DNA from: Bacillota bacterium
GTDB taxonomy: Bacteria > Bacillota > Clostridia > Lachnospirales > Lachnospiraceae
Direction of reading: 5' to 3'
DNA: 28,565 nt
NCBI GenBank assembly: GCA_023434365.1
Contig: JAEYSV010000050.1
Location: forward strand, 1 to 28,565
The position numbers were made by a program, and so were the translations under genes. Under the pieces are notes generated by a model, which saw nothing but the letters and a program-made list of their open reading frames with translations, searched no databases and was not told where the DNA came from. Positions within the stretch are counted from its first letter, which is position 1. Each line of letters begins with the position of its first letter. Positions 1 to 5,317 of the stretch are shown piece by piece.

Positions 1-157
1 ACGAGGTTTTATCTTCCATTGCTTTTTTCATTACAGCTCTAACATAAATCTCTGCTATGTTTTTTAAGATCTGTTCTACTTCCTCTGCTGTTTTCACACA
101 ACAATCGTCTTTAATTGTTATTTCTGCATTTCCATCTTGATATTTTGCTTCTGCCAT
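1..157 (-). CDS. Truncated small hypothetical protein of the integrated element (5' part only)
   Basis: An open frame of 52 codons runs off the left edge of the window. It starts at the ATG at 157 with a GGAGG ribosome site at 166-170, about 8 nt upstream. The visible protein begins MAEAKYQDGNAEITIKDDC and continues as a lysine- and glutamate-rich probably helical stretch. I do not recognise a domain. It is the third gene of the leftward run cro - small HTH protein - this gene, so it probably belongs to the early operon of the prophage or ICE-like element. Function unknown. Confidence 0.6.
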   Translation of the reverse strand, partial: MAEAKYQDGNAEITIKDDCCVKTAEEVEQILKNIAEIYVRAVMKKAMEDKTS

Positions 158-239
158 ATCTTTTGCCTCCAGTCCATCAATGCATGTCCTTTGCTAAATG
201 GAATTAGTTTTGGCAGATTAATCAAAATTATTACCAACC

Positions 240-449
240 TTATATTTGTCTTAACTTCTCTAACATCTCTTCTAAGCTGATACCTAAGTAGTTAGCCAAC
301 TTATCTGGTACAACATGATAGGTAGTTCTCGCTGCACTGGTGTGAATGGCCGAACCAATGTCAAGTTCTTGGTATTCGATTCCTTTTCTAATTGTTAATG
401 CAGACATACCAGTTAAATAAGCCGCTTGTTTGATAGTTACTCGATTCAT
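240..449 (-). CDS. Small helix-turn-helix DNA-binding protein (excisionase-like / phage early regulator)
   Basis: This is a 69-residue protein starting MNRVTIKQAAYLTGMSALTI. The start at 449 is chosen because GGAGGT (454-459) lies about 4-5 nt upstream. The longer open frame reads back through that ribosome site and the preceding operator. Residues 4-25 (IKQAA-LTGMS-LTIRKGI) look like a MerR/excisionase-style winged-helix reading head. The segment IGSAI-TSAARTTYHV resembles small DNA-binding proteins found next to Cro in Firmicutes prophages. It follows cro in the same direction, with an operator copy (468-482) in the short gap. It may be a recombination directionality factor or a second early regulator; the sequence does not decide. 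Confidence 0.7.
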   Translation of the reverse strand: MNRVTIKQAAYLTGMSALTIRKGIEYQELDIGSAIHTSAARTTYHVVPDKLANYLGISLEEMLEKLRQI

Positions 450-467
450 ATGTACCTCCACGAAAAC

Positions 468-482
468 GTGATAATTAATCAC
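468..482. promoter_or_regulatory. Operator copy 1 of the element repressor (GTGAT-N5-ATCAC)
   Basis: GTGATAATTAATCAC lies between cro and the small HTH gene and overlaps the cro stop codon. The same 15-bp pattern recurs at 721-735 and 1725-1739. Being inside the operon, it would act as a roadblock or control an internal promoter. Confidence 0.65.
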
Positions 483-693
483 ATTTTTCTGCAAAAAAAA
501 TTTTAATCTTTGTGTCATCATCATTAAGTTCCAGAACTTCACACAGAGCGTTAATTTCCGTCACGGTAAATTCAGACTTTCCATCTAACTTTTTTCGCAA
601 TCCCTGATACGTTATCCCTATTTTTCGAGCGACTTCCTTGTATTTCTGGCCACTCATGATAATATAATACTCTAACAGTTTTAAATCGATCAC
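475..693 (-). CDS. Cro-like HTH protein, lysogeny control
   Basis: A 72-residue protein consisting of a single Cro/CI-type five-helix HTH domain (KYKEVARKIGITYQGLRKKL, then TVTEINALCEVLEL). It lies divergent to the CI-like repressor, as Cro does in temperate phages. The start is GTG at 693; AGGAGG at 702-707 gives an 8-nt spacing, and the nearby ATG at 700 is in another frame. The promoter reads -35 TTGACG (765-770) and -10 GATAAT (744-749), with operator sites over the -35 and downstream of the -10. This indicates repression by the CI-like protein. The family role is established; the assignment here rests on size, fold pattern and position. Confidence 0.8.
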   Translation of the reverse strand: MIDLKLLEYYIIMSGQKYKEVARKIGITYQGLRKKLDGKSEFTVTEINALCEVLELNDDDTKIKIFFAEKCD

Positions 694-720
694 ATATCAT
701 ACCTCCTTTTGACTTATTAC

Positions 721-770
721 GTGATTATTTATCACACATTAAGATTATCATAAACGTGATTATTCGTCAA
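721..770 (-). promoter_or_regulatory. Cro promoter with two operator sites (early lytic promoter region)
   Basis: Operator 2 (GTGATTATTTATCAC, 721-735) is a full site. Operator 3 (756-770) keeps one perfect half, GTGATTATT, and a degenerate other half. Their centres are 35 bp apart. On the minus strand the degenerate half of operator 3 forms the -35 hexamer TTGACG (765-770), with GATAAT at 744-749 (15-bp spacer) and operator 2 just downstream. Binding at both would bracket and shut the cro promoter. Confidence 0.65.
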
Positions 771-816
771 CAATTAATTACAAATTATTTTTTTTGTTTA
801 CTTATATACTTTTTTG

Positions 817-845
817 TTTATTTTTTCGACCTTTAACTATATAAT
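817..845 (+). promoter_or_regulatory. Promoter of the CI-like repressor
   Basis: -35 TTTATT (817-822), a 17-bp spacer and a perfect -10 TATAAT (840-845) lie just before the repressor ribosome site. No operator copy overlaps it; the nearest is about 50 bp upstream. Repressor synthesis in the lysogen would therefore not be blocked by the same sites and might be activated from them. Confidence 0.55.
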
Positions 846-866
846 AAGCTTGTGGAGGTTTTTAGT

Positions 867-1223
867 ATGAATATAAACGAGCGAATTAAAATCAAAAGAA
901 AAGAGCTAAATATGTCGCAAGATGAGTTAGCAAAAAAACTAGGTTATAGTGATCGTTCGACAATCGCTAAAATTGAGAGCGGTGTTAATGAAATGACCTA
1001 TAAAAGATTACTAGAATATGCTAAAGCTCTCAGTACTACTCCCGAGTATTTAATAGGCTGGATAGACGAGCATGGTACCTCAAAGCTTGAGCAGTTGCTA
1101 GGTAAGATATCAAATGACGAAAAGAAAATCGACGTTGAATTTCTTGAAATTTACGTACAGTTAACAGATAAGCAAAAAGAATTATTAAAGCAAACAGCTA
1201 TGCAATTTCTAGAAAAAGAGTAG
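867..1223 (+). CDS. CI-like Xre-family repressor without a peptidase domain
   Basis: A 118-residue protein with an N-terminal Xre HTH (residues 1-65: ERIKIKRKELNMSQDELAKKL, then DRSTIAKIESG and TPEYLIGW), then a short helical C-terminal segment ending LTDKQKELLKQTAMQFLEKE. ATG at 867 is preceded by GGAGG (854-858); the GTG at 852 lies in the ribosome site and is rejected. There is no S24/LexA-type self-cleaving domain, so RecA-stimulated self-cleavage is not expected and induction needs another route. It is divergent from cro and convergent with the small SOS-box gene at 1236-1346. It is inferred to bind the GTGAT-N5-ATCAC sites. Confidence 0.85.
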   Translation: MNINERIKIKRKELNMSQDELAKKLGYSDRSTIAKIESGVNEMTYKRLLEYAKALSTTPEYLIGWIDEHGTSKLEQLLGKISNDEKKIDVEFLEIYVQLTDKQKELLKQTAMQFLEKE

Positions 1224-1245
1224 GGGATAACCGCCCTACTCTTTT
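1214..1245. terminator. Shared bidirectional terminator, repressor and convergent small gene
   Basis: AAAAGAGTAGGG (1214-1225) and CCCTACTCTTTT (1234-1245) form a 12-bp stem with an 8-nt loop and T-rich tails on both strands. The repressor stop TAG (1221-1223) lies in one arm and the small-gene stop TAG (1236-1238, minus strand) in the other. Confidence 0.8.
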
Positions 1246-1346
1246 GGTTTAAATATTGTTATTAGAAACGAATAAGCCTTGTATAACTTTTTGCCTGATA
1301 GATGTTCGATAATCATGTGTGCTATTTTCTTATAATCATCATCCAT
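1236..1346 (-). CDS. 36-residue SOS-box-controlled small protein, candidate antirepressor
   Basis: This frame starts at ATG 1346, about 7 nt after an AAGGGGG ribosome site, and reads 36 residues. The start is MDDDYKKIAHMIIEHLSGKK and the end is ITIFKPKE. It has an acidic start, a predicted amphipathic helix and a hydrophobic YSFLITIF stretch. It has its own promoter with a LexA-type box, faces the CI-like repressor, and stops inside the shared terminator. Strong start signals, a dedicated regulated promoter and a matched terminator argue that it is a real gene. I recognise no family. By analogy with LexA-controlled antirepressors of phage 186 (Tum) and Gifsy-type phages, it may inactivate the repressor after DNA damage; that function is inference. 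Confidence 0.65.
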   Translation of the reverse strand: MDDDYKKIAHMIIEHLSGKKLYKAYSFLITIFKPKE

Positions 1347-1372
1347 AAGTGGTCCCCCTTATAATTTAAACC

Positions 1373-1415
1373 GAACGTATGTTCTTATTATACAGTTAAC
1401 GCTTATACATTACAA
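1373..1415 (-). promoter_or_regulatory. Promoter with LexA-type SOS box for the small convergent gene
   Basis: On the minus strand: -35 TTGTAA (1410-1415), 17-bp spacer, -10 TATAAT (1387-1392). Directly downstream is GAACGTATGTTC (1373-1384), a GAAC-N4-GTTC palindrome that fits the Firmicutes LexA consensus CGAACRNRYGTTYC at nearly every position (13 of 14 on the plus strand). A LexA dimer here would cover the transcription start and block initiation. Confidence 0.7.
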
Positions 1416-1455
1416 GAATATTTTAGCACATTTTCATAATATAGTTGTTATTTAT

Positions 1456-1671
1456 TTAACATTTGTCCGATATGTCGGACATAATAAATAATTCGCTTGG
1501 ATCTACCTCTAATGATTTAGCTATCAGGCATAATGTATACACACTTGGGTGTCTTTTGTTATTTTCTATATCATTAAGTTGACTTTTACTTACTCCTGAC
1601 AAAAAACTAAGTTCTCTTAATGAAATTTCTTTATTATTTCTATGCTCATATATTCTATATTTAACAAGCAT
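1456..1671 (-). CDS. Xre-family HTH regulator next to the integrase
   Basis: A 71-residue single-domain Xre HTH protein: ISLRELSFLSGVSKSQLNDI then ENNKRHPSVYTLCLIAKSLEVDPSELF. The start at ATG 1671 is preferred because GAGG lies about 8 nt upstream; the ATG at 1677 is too close and the longer frame from 1719 has no ribosome site. It is divergent from the integrase, and the 85-bp gap holds a full operator copy and a second half-site. It may tune integrase or excision gene expression. Small Xre regulators beside the integrase are common in integrative elements of Firmicutes. Confidence 0.75.
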   Translation of the reverse strand: MLVKYRIYEHRNNKEISLRELSFLSGVSKSQLNDIENNKRHPSVYTLCLIAKSLEVDPSELFIMSDISDKC

Positions 1672-1693
1672 TTGCATCACCTCAGCGTAATTA

Positions 1694-1740
1694 TTTACAT
1701 CGTGATGAATAATATACATAAAACGTGATAATAAATCACG
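1694..1740 (+). promoter_or_regulatory. Integrase promoter with overlapping operator
   Basis: A plausible -35 TTTACA (1694-1699), 17-bp spacer and weak -10 CATAAA (1717-1722) precede the integrase. Operator 4, CGTGATAATAAATCACG (1724-1740), sits at the predicted transcription start and abuts the ribosome site. A further half-site GTGAT is at 1702-1706. This places the integrase under the same repressor as cro. Confidence 0.6.
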
Positions 1741-1756
1741 TAAAGGAGTTGATATT

Positions 1757-2821
1757 ATGGCTATGAAAATGCCTAACGGATATGGTAGTGTGGTTAACCT
1801 TGGTAAAGGTAGAAGAAAACCTTACGCGATCAGAATTACTACCGGAACAAAGAAAAATGATAAAGGTGGTTACGTCCAAACTTATAAGTACCTTGAATAT
1901 TTTGCAACACAAAAGGAAGCACTTATTTATCTTGCAAACTACAATGAAGGAACAAAAGTGAAAGAACATATTTCACTTACCTCTCAGCCAACATTTTCAG
2001 AGGTATATAATAGATGGATAGCATATAAAAATGCACGTATTAATCCTATTGGATCATCTACACTAAGGAACTATAACCTGGCTTATAATTGGTATTCAGA
2101 ACTTCACAACAGAAAATTTGCTACCTTGAAAACAAAAGACATTCAAGATGTCATTGATAAGTACACATCAAAATCACAATCCACAGTAATGACAATGAGA
2201 ACTGTATTAAACCAGATGTACGCTTATGCCATTAAACATAATTACGTTGAAAAAAACTACTCGGATTATGTAGATTATGAGTATACTAAAGGTGAATCTG
2301 TTCTTCATAAGTCCTTTACAGAAGATGAAATAAAGTTGTTATGGGATAATGTTAAAATGACATATGTAGATTACGTCTTAATGATGATTTATACCGGTTT
2401 ACGCCCTAGCGAGTTTGTATCAATTGAAAACAAGAATGTACATCTGAAAGAGCGTTATTTTAGAGCAGGCATGAAAACAGAGGCCGGTACTAACCGAATC
2501 ATTCCAATAAGCATAAAGGTGTTACCATTCTTTGAGAAGTATTATTCAAGCAGAAATAAGTATCTAATTACTAATCCAGATAATAAAAAGTATAGTTATG
2601 GTGTATTTAATAATAGCGTCTGGAGAGATGTTATCAAACGTCTAAATATGAACCATACACCCCACGATACTAGGCATACCTTCGCAACACTAATGGATAG
2701 AGCAGGTGCAAATACAGTATGCACTAAATTAATTATTGGACACGCTATATCAGATCTAACTAAAGGCACGTATACTCATAAATCTTTGGATGATTTGATT
2801 AATTCTATAGACTTACTATAG
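1757..2821 (+). CDS. Tyrosine recombinase integrase
   Basis: A 354-residue phage/Tn916-type integrase of usual length. Residues 1-70 are a small N-terminal arm-binding type domain (GYGSVVNLGKGRRKPYAIRI). Residues 75-170 are the core-binding SAM-like domain, and 185-350 the catalytic domain. Catalytic residues visible: R216 (TGLRPSEF), K240, H303-x-x-R306 (PHDTRHTFA), H329 (GHAISDLT) and the nucleophile Y339 (KGTYTH). The set is complete, so the enzyme is probably active. AAAGGAG lies just upstream of ATG 1757. It is the last gene of the element before rplT, with arm-type repeats directly after its stop codon. Confidence 0.95.
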   Translation: MAMKMPNGYGSVVNLGKGRRKPYAIRITTGTKKNDKGGYVQTYKYLEYFATQKEALIYLANYNEGTKVKEHISLTSQPTFSEVYNRWIAYKNARINPIGSSTLRNYNLAYNWYSELHNRKFATLKTKDIQDVIDKYTSKSQSTVMTMRTVLNQMYAYAIKHNYVEKNYSDYVDYEYTKGESVLHKSFTEDEIKLLWDNVKMTYVDYVLMMIYTGLRPSEFVSIENKNVHLKERYFRAGMKTEAGTNRIIPISIKVLPFFEKYYSSRNKYLITNPDNKKYSYGVFNNSVWRDVIKRLNMNHTPHDTRHTFATLMDRAGANTVCTKLIIGHAISDLTKGTYTHKSLDDLINSIDLL

Positions 2822-2823
2822 AA

Positions 2824-2855
2824 TGTATATTACCTGTATATTACTTGTATATTAC
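2824..2855 (+). repeat. Three direct repeats TGTATATTAC at 11-bp spacing (arm-type sites)
   Basis: TGTATATTAC occurs at 2824-2833, 2835-2844 and 2846-2855, starting three bases after the integrase stop codon. An 11-bp period puts all copies on one face of the helix. This fits arm-type binding sites for the integrase N-terminal domain next to an attachment site. Confidence 0.75.
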
Positions 2856-2864
2856 TTTTAAATT

Positions 2865-2928
2865 TCAAGGCCTACTACCATTTATTATAGAAATTAAAAA
2901 CCCTTGAAAATCAAGGATTCTCAAGGGT
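2865..2928. other. Candidate attachment-site junction between the element and rplT
   Basis: The integrase end abuts the rplT terminator. The stretch holds TCAAGG at 2865-2870, 2911-2916 and 2921-2926, and the inverted pair CCTTGA / TCAAGG (2902-2907 / 2911-2916) with a 3-bp spacer, a core-site-like layout. The exact crossover cannot be fixed without the other end, which is outside the window. Confidence 0.35.
2896..2928 (-). terminator. Terminator of the infC-rpmI-rplT operon
   Basis: On the minus strand ACCCTTGA (2921-2928) pairs with TCAAGGGT (2900-2907) and is followed by a run of five T (2896-2900), 11 nt after the rplT stop codon. It coincides with the candidate attachment site. Confidence 0.75.
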
Positions 2929-2938
2929 GATTATTTTC

Positions 2939-3295
2939 TTAAGCCAATTTAGATTTTGCTACTTCTGCTAATGCAGTGAAGCCAGCTGGATCATTGATAG
3001 CCATTTCGGATAACATTTTTCTGTTTACTTCTACTTCAGCTAATTTAAGACCATACATTAATTTGCTGTAAGAAAGTCCGTTCATTCTAGCTGCAGCGTT
3101 GATACGAGCAATCCATAATTGTCTGAACTGTCTTTTTCTTTCTTTTCTACCTGCAAATGATGAAGCTAATGCTCTCATTACAGATTGTTTTGCTACTCTA
3201 TATTGTTTAGATCTAGCTCCTCTGTAACCTTTAGCTAGCTTTAATACTCTTTTATGTCTTTTTTTAGCGTTCATTCCGCCTTTAATTCTTGCCAT
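2939..3295 (-). CDS. rplT: 50S ribosomal protein L20
   Basis: A 118-residue protein, the usual bacterial L20 length, starting MARIKGGMNAKKRHKRVLKL and keeping the hallmark GARSKQYRVAKQSVMRALAS and RKERKRQFRQLWIARINAA. L20 binds 23S rRNA early in large-subunit assembly. In Firmicutes it also represses its own operon by binding the infC leader RNA. It is the last gene of infC-rpmI-rplT, 27 nt after rpmI, with a good ribosome site. Confidence 0.98.
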   Translation of the reverse strand: MARIKGGMNAKKRHKRVLKLAKGYRGARSKQYRVAKQSVMRALASSFAGRKERKRQFRQLWIARINAAARMNGLSYSKLMYGLKLAEVEVNRKMLSEMAINDPAGFTALAEVAKSKLA

Positions 3296-3322
3296 TCTAT
3301 TTCCCTCCTTGCTTCAATTATC

Positions 3323-3520
3323 CTATAAATAAGGTAAGATTTTCTTCATGTTCTTTACGTTAGTCGCATCAACAGTTGTAGATTTTCTAAGATTTCTTTT
3401 TCTTTTTGCAGATTTCTTAGTTAAGATATGGCTTTTGTAAGCCTTCATTCTCTTTAATTTACCTGTACCTGTTTTTTTGAAACGCTTAGCAGCTGCTTTG
3501 CTTGTTTTAATTTTTGGCAT
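3323..3520 (-). CDS. rpmI: 50S ribosomal protein L35
   Basis: A 65-residue, very basic protein, MPKIKTSKAAAKRFKKTGTG, followed by KLKRMKAYKSHILTKKSAKRKRNLR, which is the L35 signature at the usual length. It is a structural protein of the large ribosomal subunit. AAGGAGG lies upstream of the ATG at 3520. It is separated from infC by an unusually long 170-nt spacer containing palindromes, and is followed closely by rplT. Confidence 0.98.
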   Translation of the reverse strand: MPKIKTSKAAAKRFKKTGTGKLKRMKAYKSHILTKKSAKRKRNLRKSTTVDATNVKNMKKILPYL

Positions 3521-3618
3521 GATTTTTCCTCCTTGACCATAATATAATCAATATTTTATTGCAGGCATTATTTATATAATTTCGCAAAAACTCTCTGTTA
3601 AGATAAGCATTAGCTTGT

Positions 3619-3671
3619 CCATGAGACGTCAACCAAGGTTGACTAAGACCATTTGCAAAATGCCGTCATGG
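3619..3671 (-). other. Palindromic element in the infC-rpmI spacer
   Basis: A perfect 16-bp palindrome GTCAACCAAGGTTGAC (3628-3643) sits inside a wider inverted pair, CCATGA (3619-3624) and TCATGG (3666-3671). There is no T tract, so it is not a terminator. It could be an RNA processing or protein-binding site that sets the ratio of IF3 to L35/L20. Confidence 0.55.
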
Positions 3672-3690
3672 TAGATTAACTCATTAACGA

Positions 3691-4197
3691 TTATTTCTTT
3701 TCAGTTAAAACCATAATCATACTTCTTCCTTCTACTTTGGCAGGCTTTTCTACTGTACAGATATCCTCTACCTTTTTGAAGAACTCATCAAGTATCTTTT
3801 TGCTGGTTCCCATATGAGCCATCTCACGTCCACGGAATCGAAGAACAACTTTTACCTTATCACCTTTGGAAAGGAACTTACGAGCATTGTTAGCCTTCGT
3901 GTTCAGATCGTTCTCATCAATATTTGGTGATAAACGAATTTCTTTCACTTCGGTCACTTTCTGCTTTTTCTTTGCTTCCTTATCACGTCTTGCCATTTCA
4001 TATTTGAATTTACCATAATCGATAATTTTACAAACTGGCGGTTTTGCGGTTGGGCTAATCTTTACCAAATCAAGATTGGCTTCTTTCGCAAGTTTCATGG
4101 CGTCTTTGGCTGGCATAATTCCTAACTGCTCTCCGTCTTCACCAACTAAACGGATCTCTCTGTCTCTGATTTGCTCATTAATCATTAAATCGCTAAT
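3691..4197 (-). CDS. infC: Translation initiation factor IF-3, AUU start
   Basis: IF3 of 168 residues, family length. The N-terminal domain contains INEQIRDREIRLVGEDGEQL and KPPVCKIIDYGKF; the C-terminal domain contains KEIRLSPNIDENDLNTKANN and VKVVLRFRGREMAH. It binds the 30S subunit and checks start-codon pairing. The start is taken as ATT at 4197 because GGAGGTG (4205-4211) is 7 nt upstream. The in-frame ATG at 4185 is 19 nt away, and the ATG at 4248 lies inside the leader terminator. AUU starts on infC are known from E. coli and Bacillus and let IF3 limit its own translation. First gene of infC-rpmI-rplT. Confidence 0.96.
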   Translation of the reverse strand: MSDLMINEQIRDREIRLVGEDGEQLGIMPAKDAMKLAKEANLDLVKISPTAKPPVCKIIDYGKFKYEMARRDKEAKKKQKVTEVKEIRLSPNIDENDLNTKANNARKFLSKGDKVKVVLRFRGREMAHMGTSKKILDEFFKKVEDICTVEKPAKVEGRSMIMVLTEKK

Positions 4198-4402
4198 AGT
4201 ACTGCACCTCCATATGGGTATTTGTTCAATAAAAAAAGTGGATAGCAAAGACTATCCACGTTCAAGTTATCTATCATACGAATCATACTTCATTCGTTAT
4301 ACATCTTGAATATAAACCCGAGTCACTGAATGAACTACGTTCTAATGTGCTAAGGTGAGAGTGGATACTCTGCTTCATTGTTTCTGTGAATTCGCTCACA
4401 GC
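4198..4402 (-). promoter_or_regulatory. L20-type leader RNA of the infC operon (attenuator)
   Basis: A leader of about 200 nt separates the promoter from the infC start. It begins with a CTGTGA/TCACAG hairpin (4385-4402) and ends in an intrinsic terminator at 4231-4259. The leader segment TATCCAC (4361-4367 read on the minus strand) can pair with GTGGATA, the 5' arm of the terminator stem, giving a mutually exclusive antiterminator. Leaders of this kind in Firmicutes are bound by L20, which favours termination. The 325-nt gap between infC and the upstream ATPase gene is filled by this leader and its promoter. Confidence 0.75.
4231..4259 (-). terminator. Leader terminator (attenuator) upstream of infC
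   Basis: On the minus strand GTGGATAG (4252-4259) pairs with CTATCCAC (4238-4245) and is followed by seven T (4231-4237). It lies upstream of the infC ribosome site, so it acts as a conditional terminator. Confidence 0.85.
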
Positions 4403-4408
4403 AGTTAC

Positions 4409-4437
4409 ATCATAACACGACAAAAAATAATTGTCAA
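4409..4437 (-). promoter_or_regulatory. Promoter of infC-rpmI-rplT
   Basis: Minus strand: -35 TTGACA (4432-4437), 17-bp spacer, -10 TATGAT (4409-4414). It is a near-consensus sigma-A promoter, with transcription predicted to start near 4402. Confidence 0.85.
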
Positions 4438-4522
4438 TATTAAAATATGCAGATACTCATTGTAAAATTCATGAAATTAGTAAATTTATTAAAAAATATC
4501 GACTTTTCTTACTCTTGTCCTT

Positions 4523-5317
4523 CTAATTTAACAGCATACGGTCATTAGCAAACTCTTCTCCACTGCTTAATTCAAATTTCTTAAGCAGATCTTCCACCTT
4601 GAGACTCTTTTTCTCCTCGCCTTCCACATCATAGATAATCCGGCCATTATGCATCATGATTAATCGATTACCATAATTAATCGCATCCTTCATATTATGA
4701 GTGACCATTAACGCTGTCAAATGATTCTTATCAACAATCTCTGCAGTGAGCTCTAATACCTTCTTTGCTGTTTTTGGATCAAGAGCCGCTGTGTGCTCAT
4801 CAAGTAAAAGTAATTTTGGTTTTTGTAACGTCGCCATTAATAAAGTAAGTGCCTGTCTTTGCCCTCCGGATAACAATCCAACTTTGGAAGACATTCTGTT
4901 CTCGAGCCCAAGATTTAAGGTTTTTAGAGTTTCCCGATATAGCTTCTTTTCATCATGCCGTATTCCCCATCCAAGTCCTCTTCTTTTTCCGCGACGATAG
5001 GCTAACGCTAAGTTTTCCTGAATCTCCATATCCGCAGCGGTTCCCATCATTGGATCTTGAAACACGCGACCAAGTAGCTTAGCTCTCTCAAACTCAGGGC
5101 TTCTTGATATATCAACATGATCTAGTAATATTGTCCCTGCATCAATCGGATATACACCCGCAATCATATTAAGCATTGTGGACTTCCCTGCACCATTTCC
5201 ACCAATCACTGTGACAAAATCCCCTTCTTTTAATTCAAGATTAAGATTCTCTAACGCCACTTTTTCGTTAATCGTACCTCTGTTGAACGTTTTATATACA
5301 TTACTTAATTTGATCAT
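4523..5317 (-). CDS. ABC importer ATPase, TrpY-type (aromatic amino acid family)
   Basis: A 264-residue cytoplasmic ATP-binding subunit. Walker A GGNGAGKS at residues 39-46, signature LLSGGQRQALTLLMATLQKP near 148-165, Walker B LLLLDEHTAALDP near 170, H-loop VTHNMKDA. The sequence downstream of the signature is typical of the ATPase of the SBP-permease-ATPase systems called TrpXYZ in streptococci. The ATG at 5317 directly abuts the permease stop codon, so the two are translationally coupled. No clear terminator follows before the infC promoter. The substrate, tryptophan or tyrosine or another small molecule, is not settled by sequence. Confidence 0.9.
   Translation of the reverse strand: MIKLSNVYKTFNRGTINEKVALENLNLELKEGDFVTVIGGNGAGKSTMLNMIAGVYPIDAGTILLDHVDISRSPEFERAKLLGRVFQDPMMGTAADMEIQENLALAYRRGKRRGLGWGIRHDEKKLYRETLKTLNLGLENRMSSKVGLLSGGQRQALTLLMATLQKPKLLLLDEHTAALDPKTAKKVLELTAEIVDKNHLTALMVTHNMKDAINYGNRLIMMHNGRIIYDVEGEEKKSLKVEDLLKKFELSSGEEFANDRMLLN

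Noticed and set aside
852..866. GTG start five codons upstream of the repressor ATG
   Set aside because: The GTG is part of the GGAGG ribosome site that serves ATG 867.
1736..1969. Minus-strand frame over the integrase 5' end
   Set aside because: Antisense to the conserved integrase N-terminus and without a ribosome site.
3691..4248. Longer IF3 beginning at ATG 4248
   Set aside because: The extra N-terminal codons read through the leader terminator hairpin and the ribosome site; IF3 families have no such extension.
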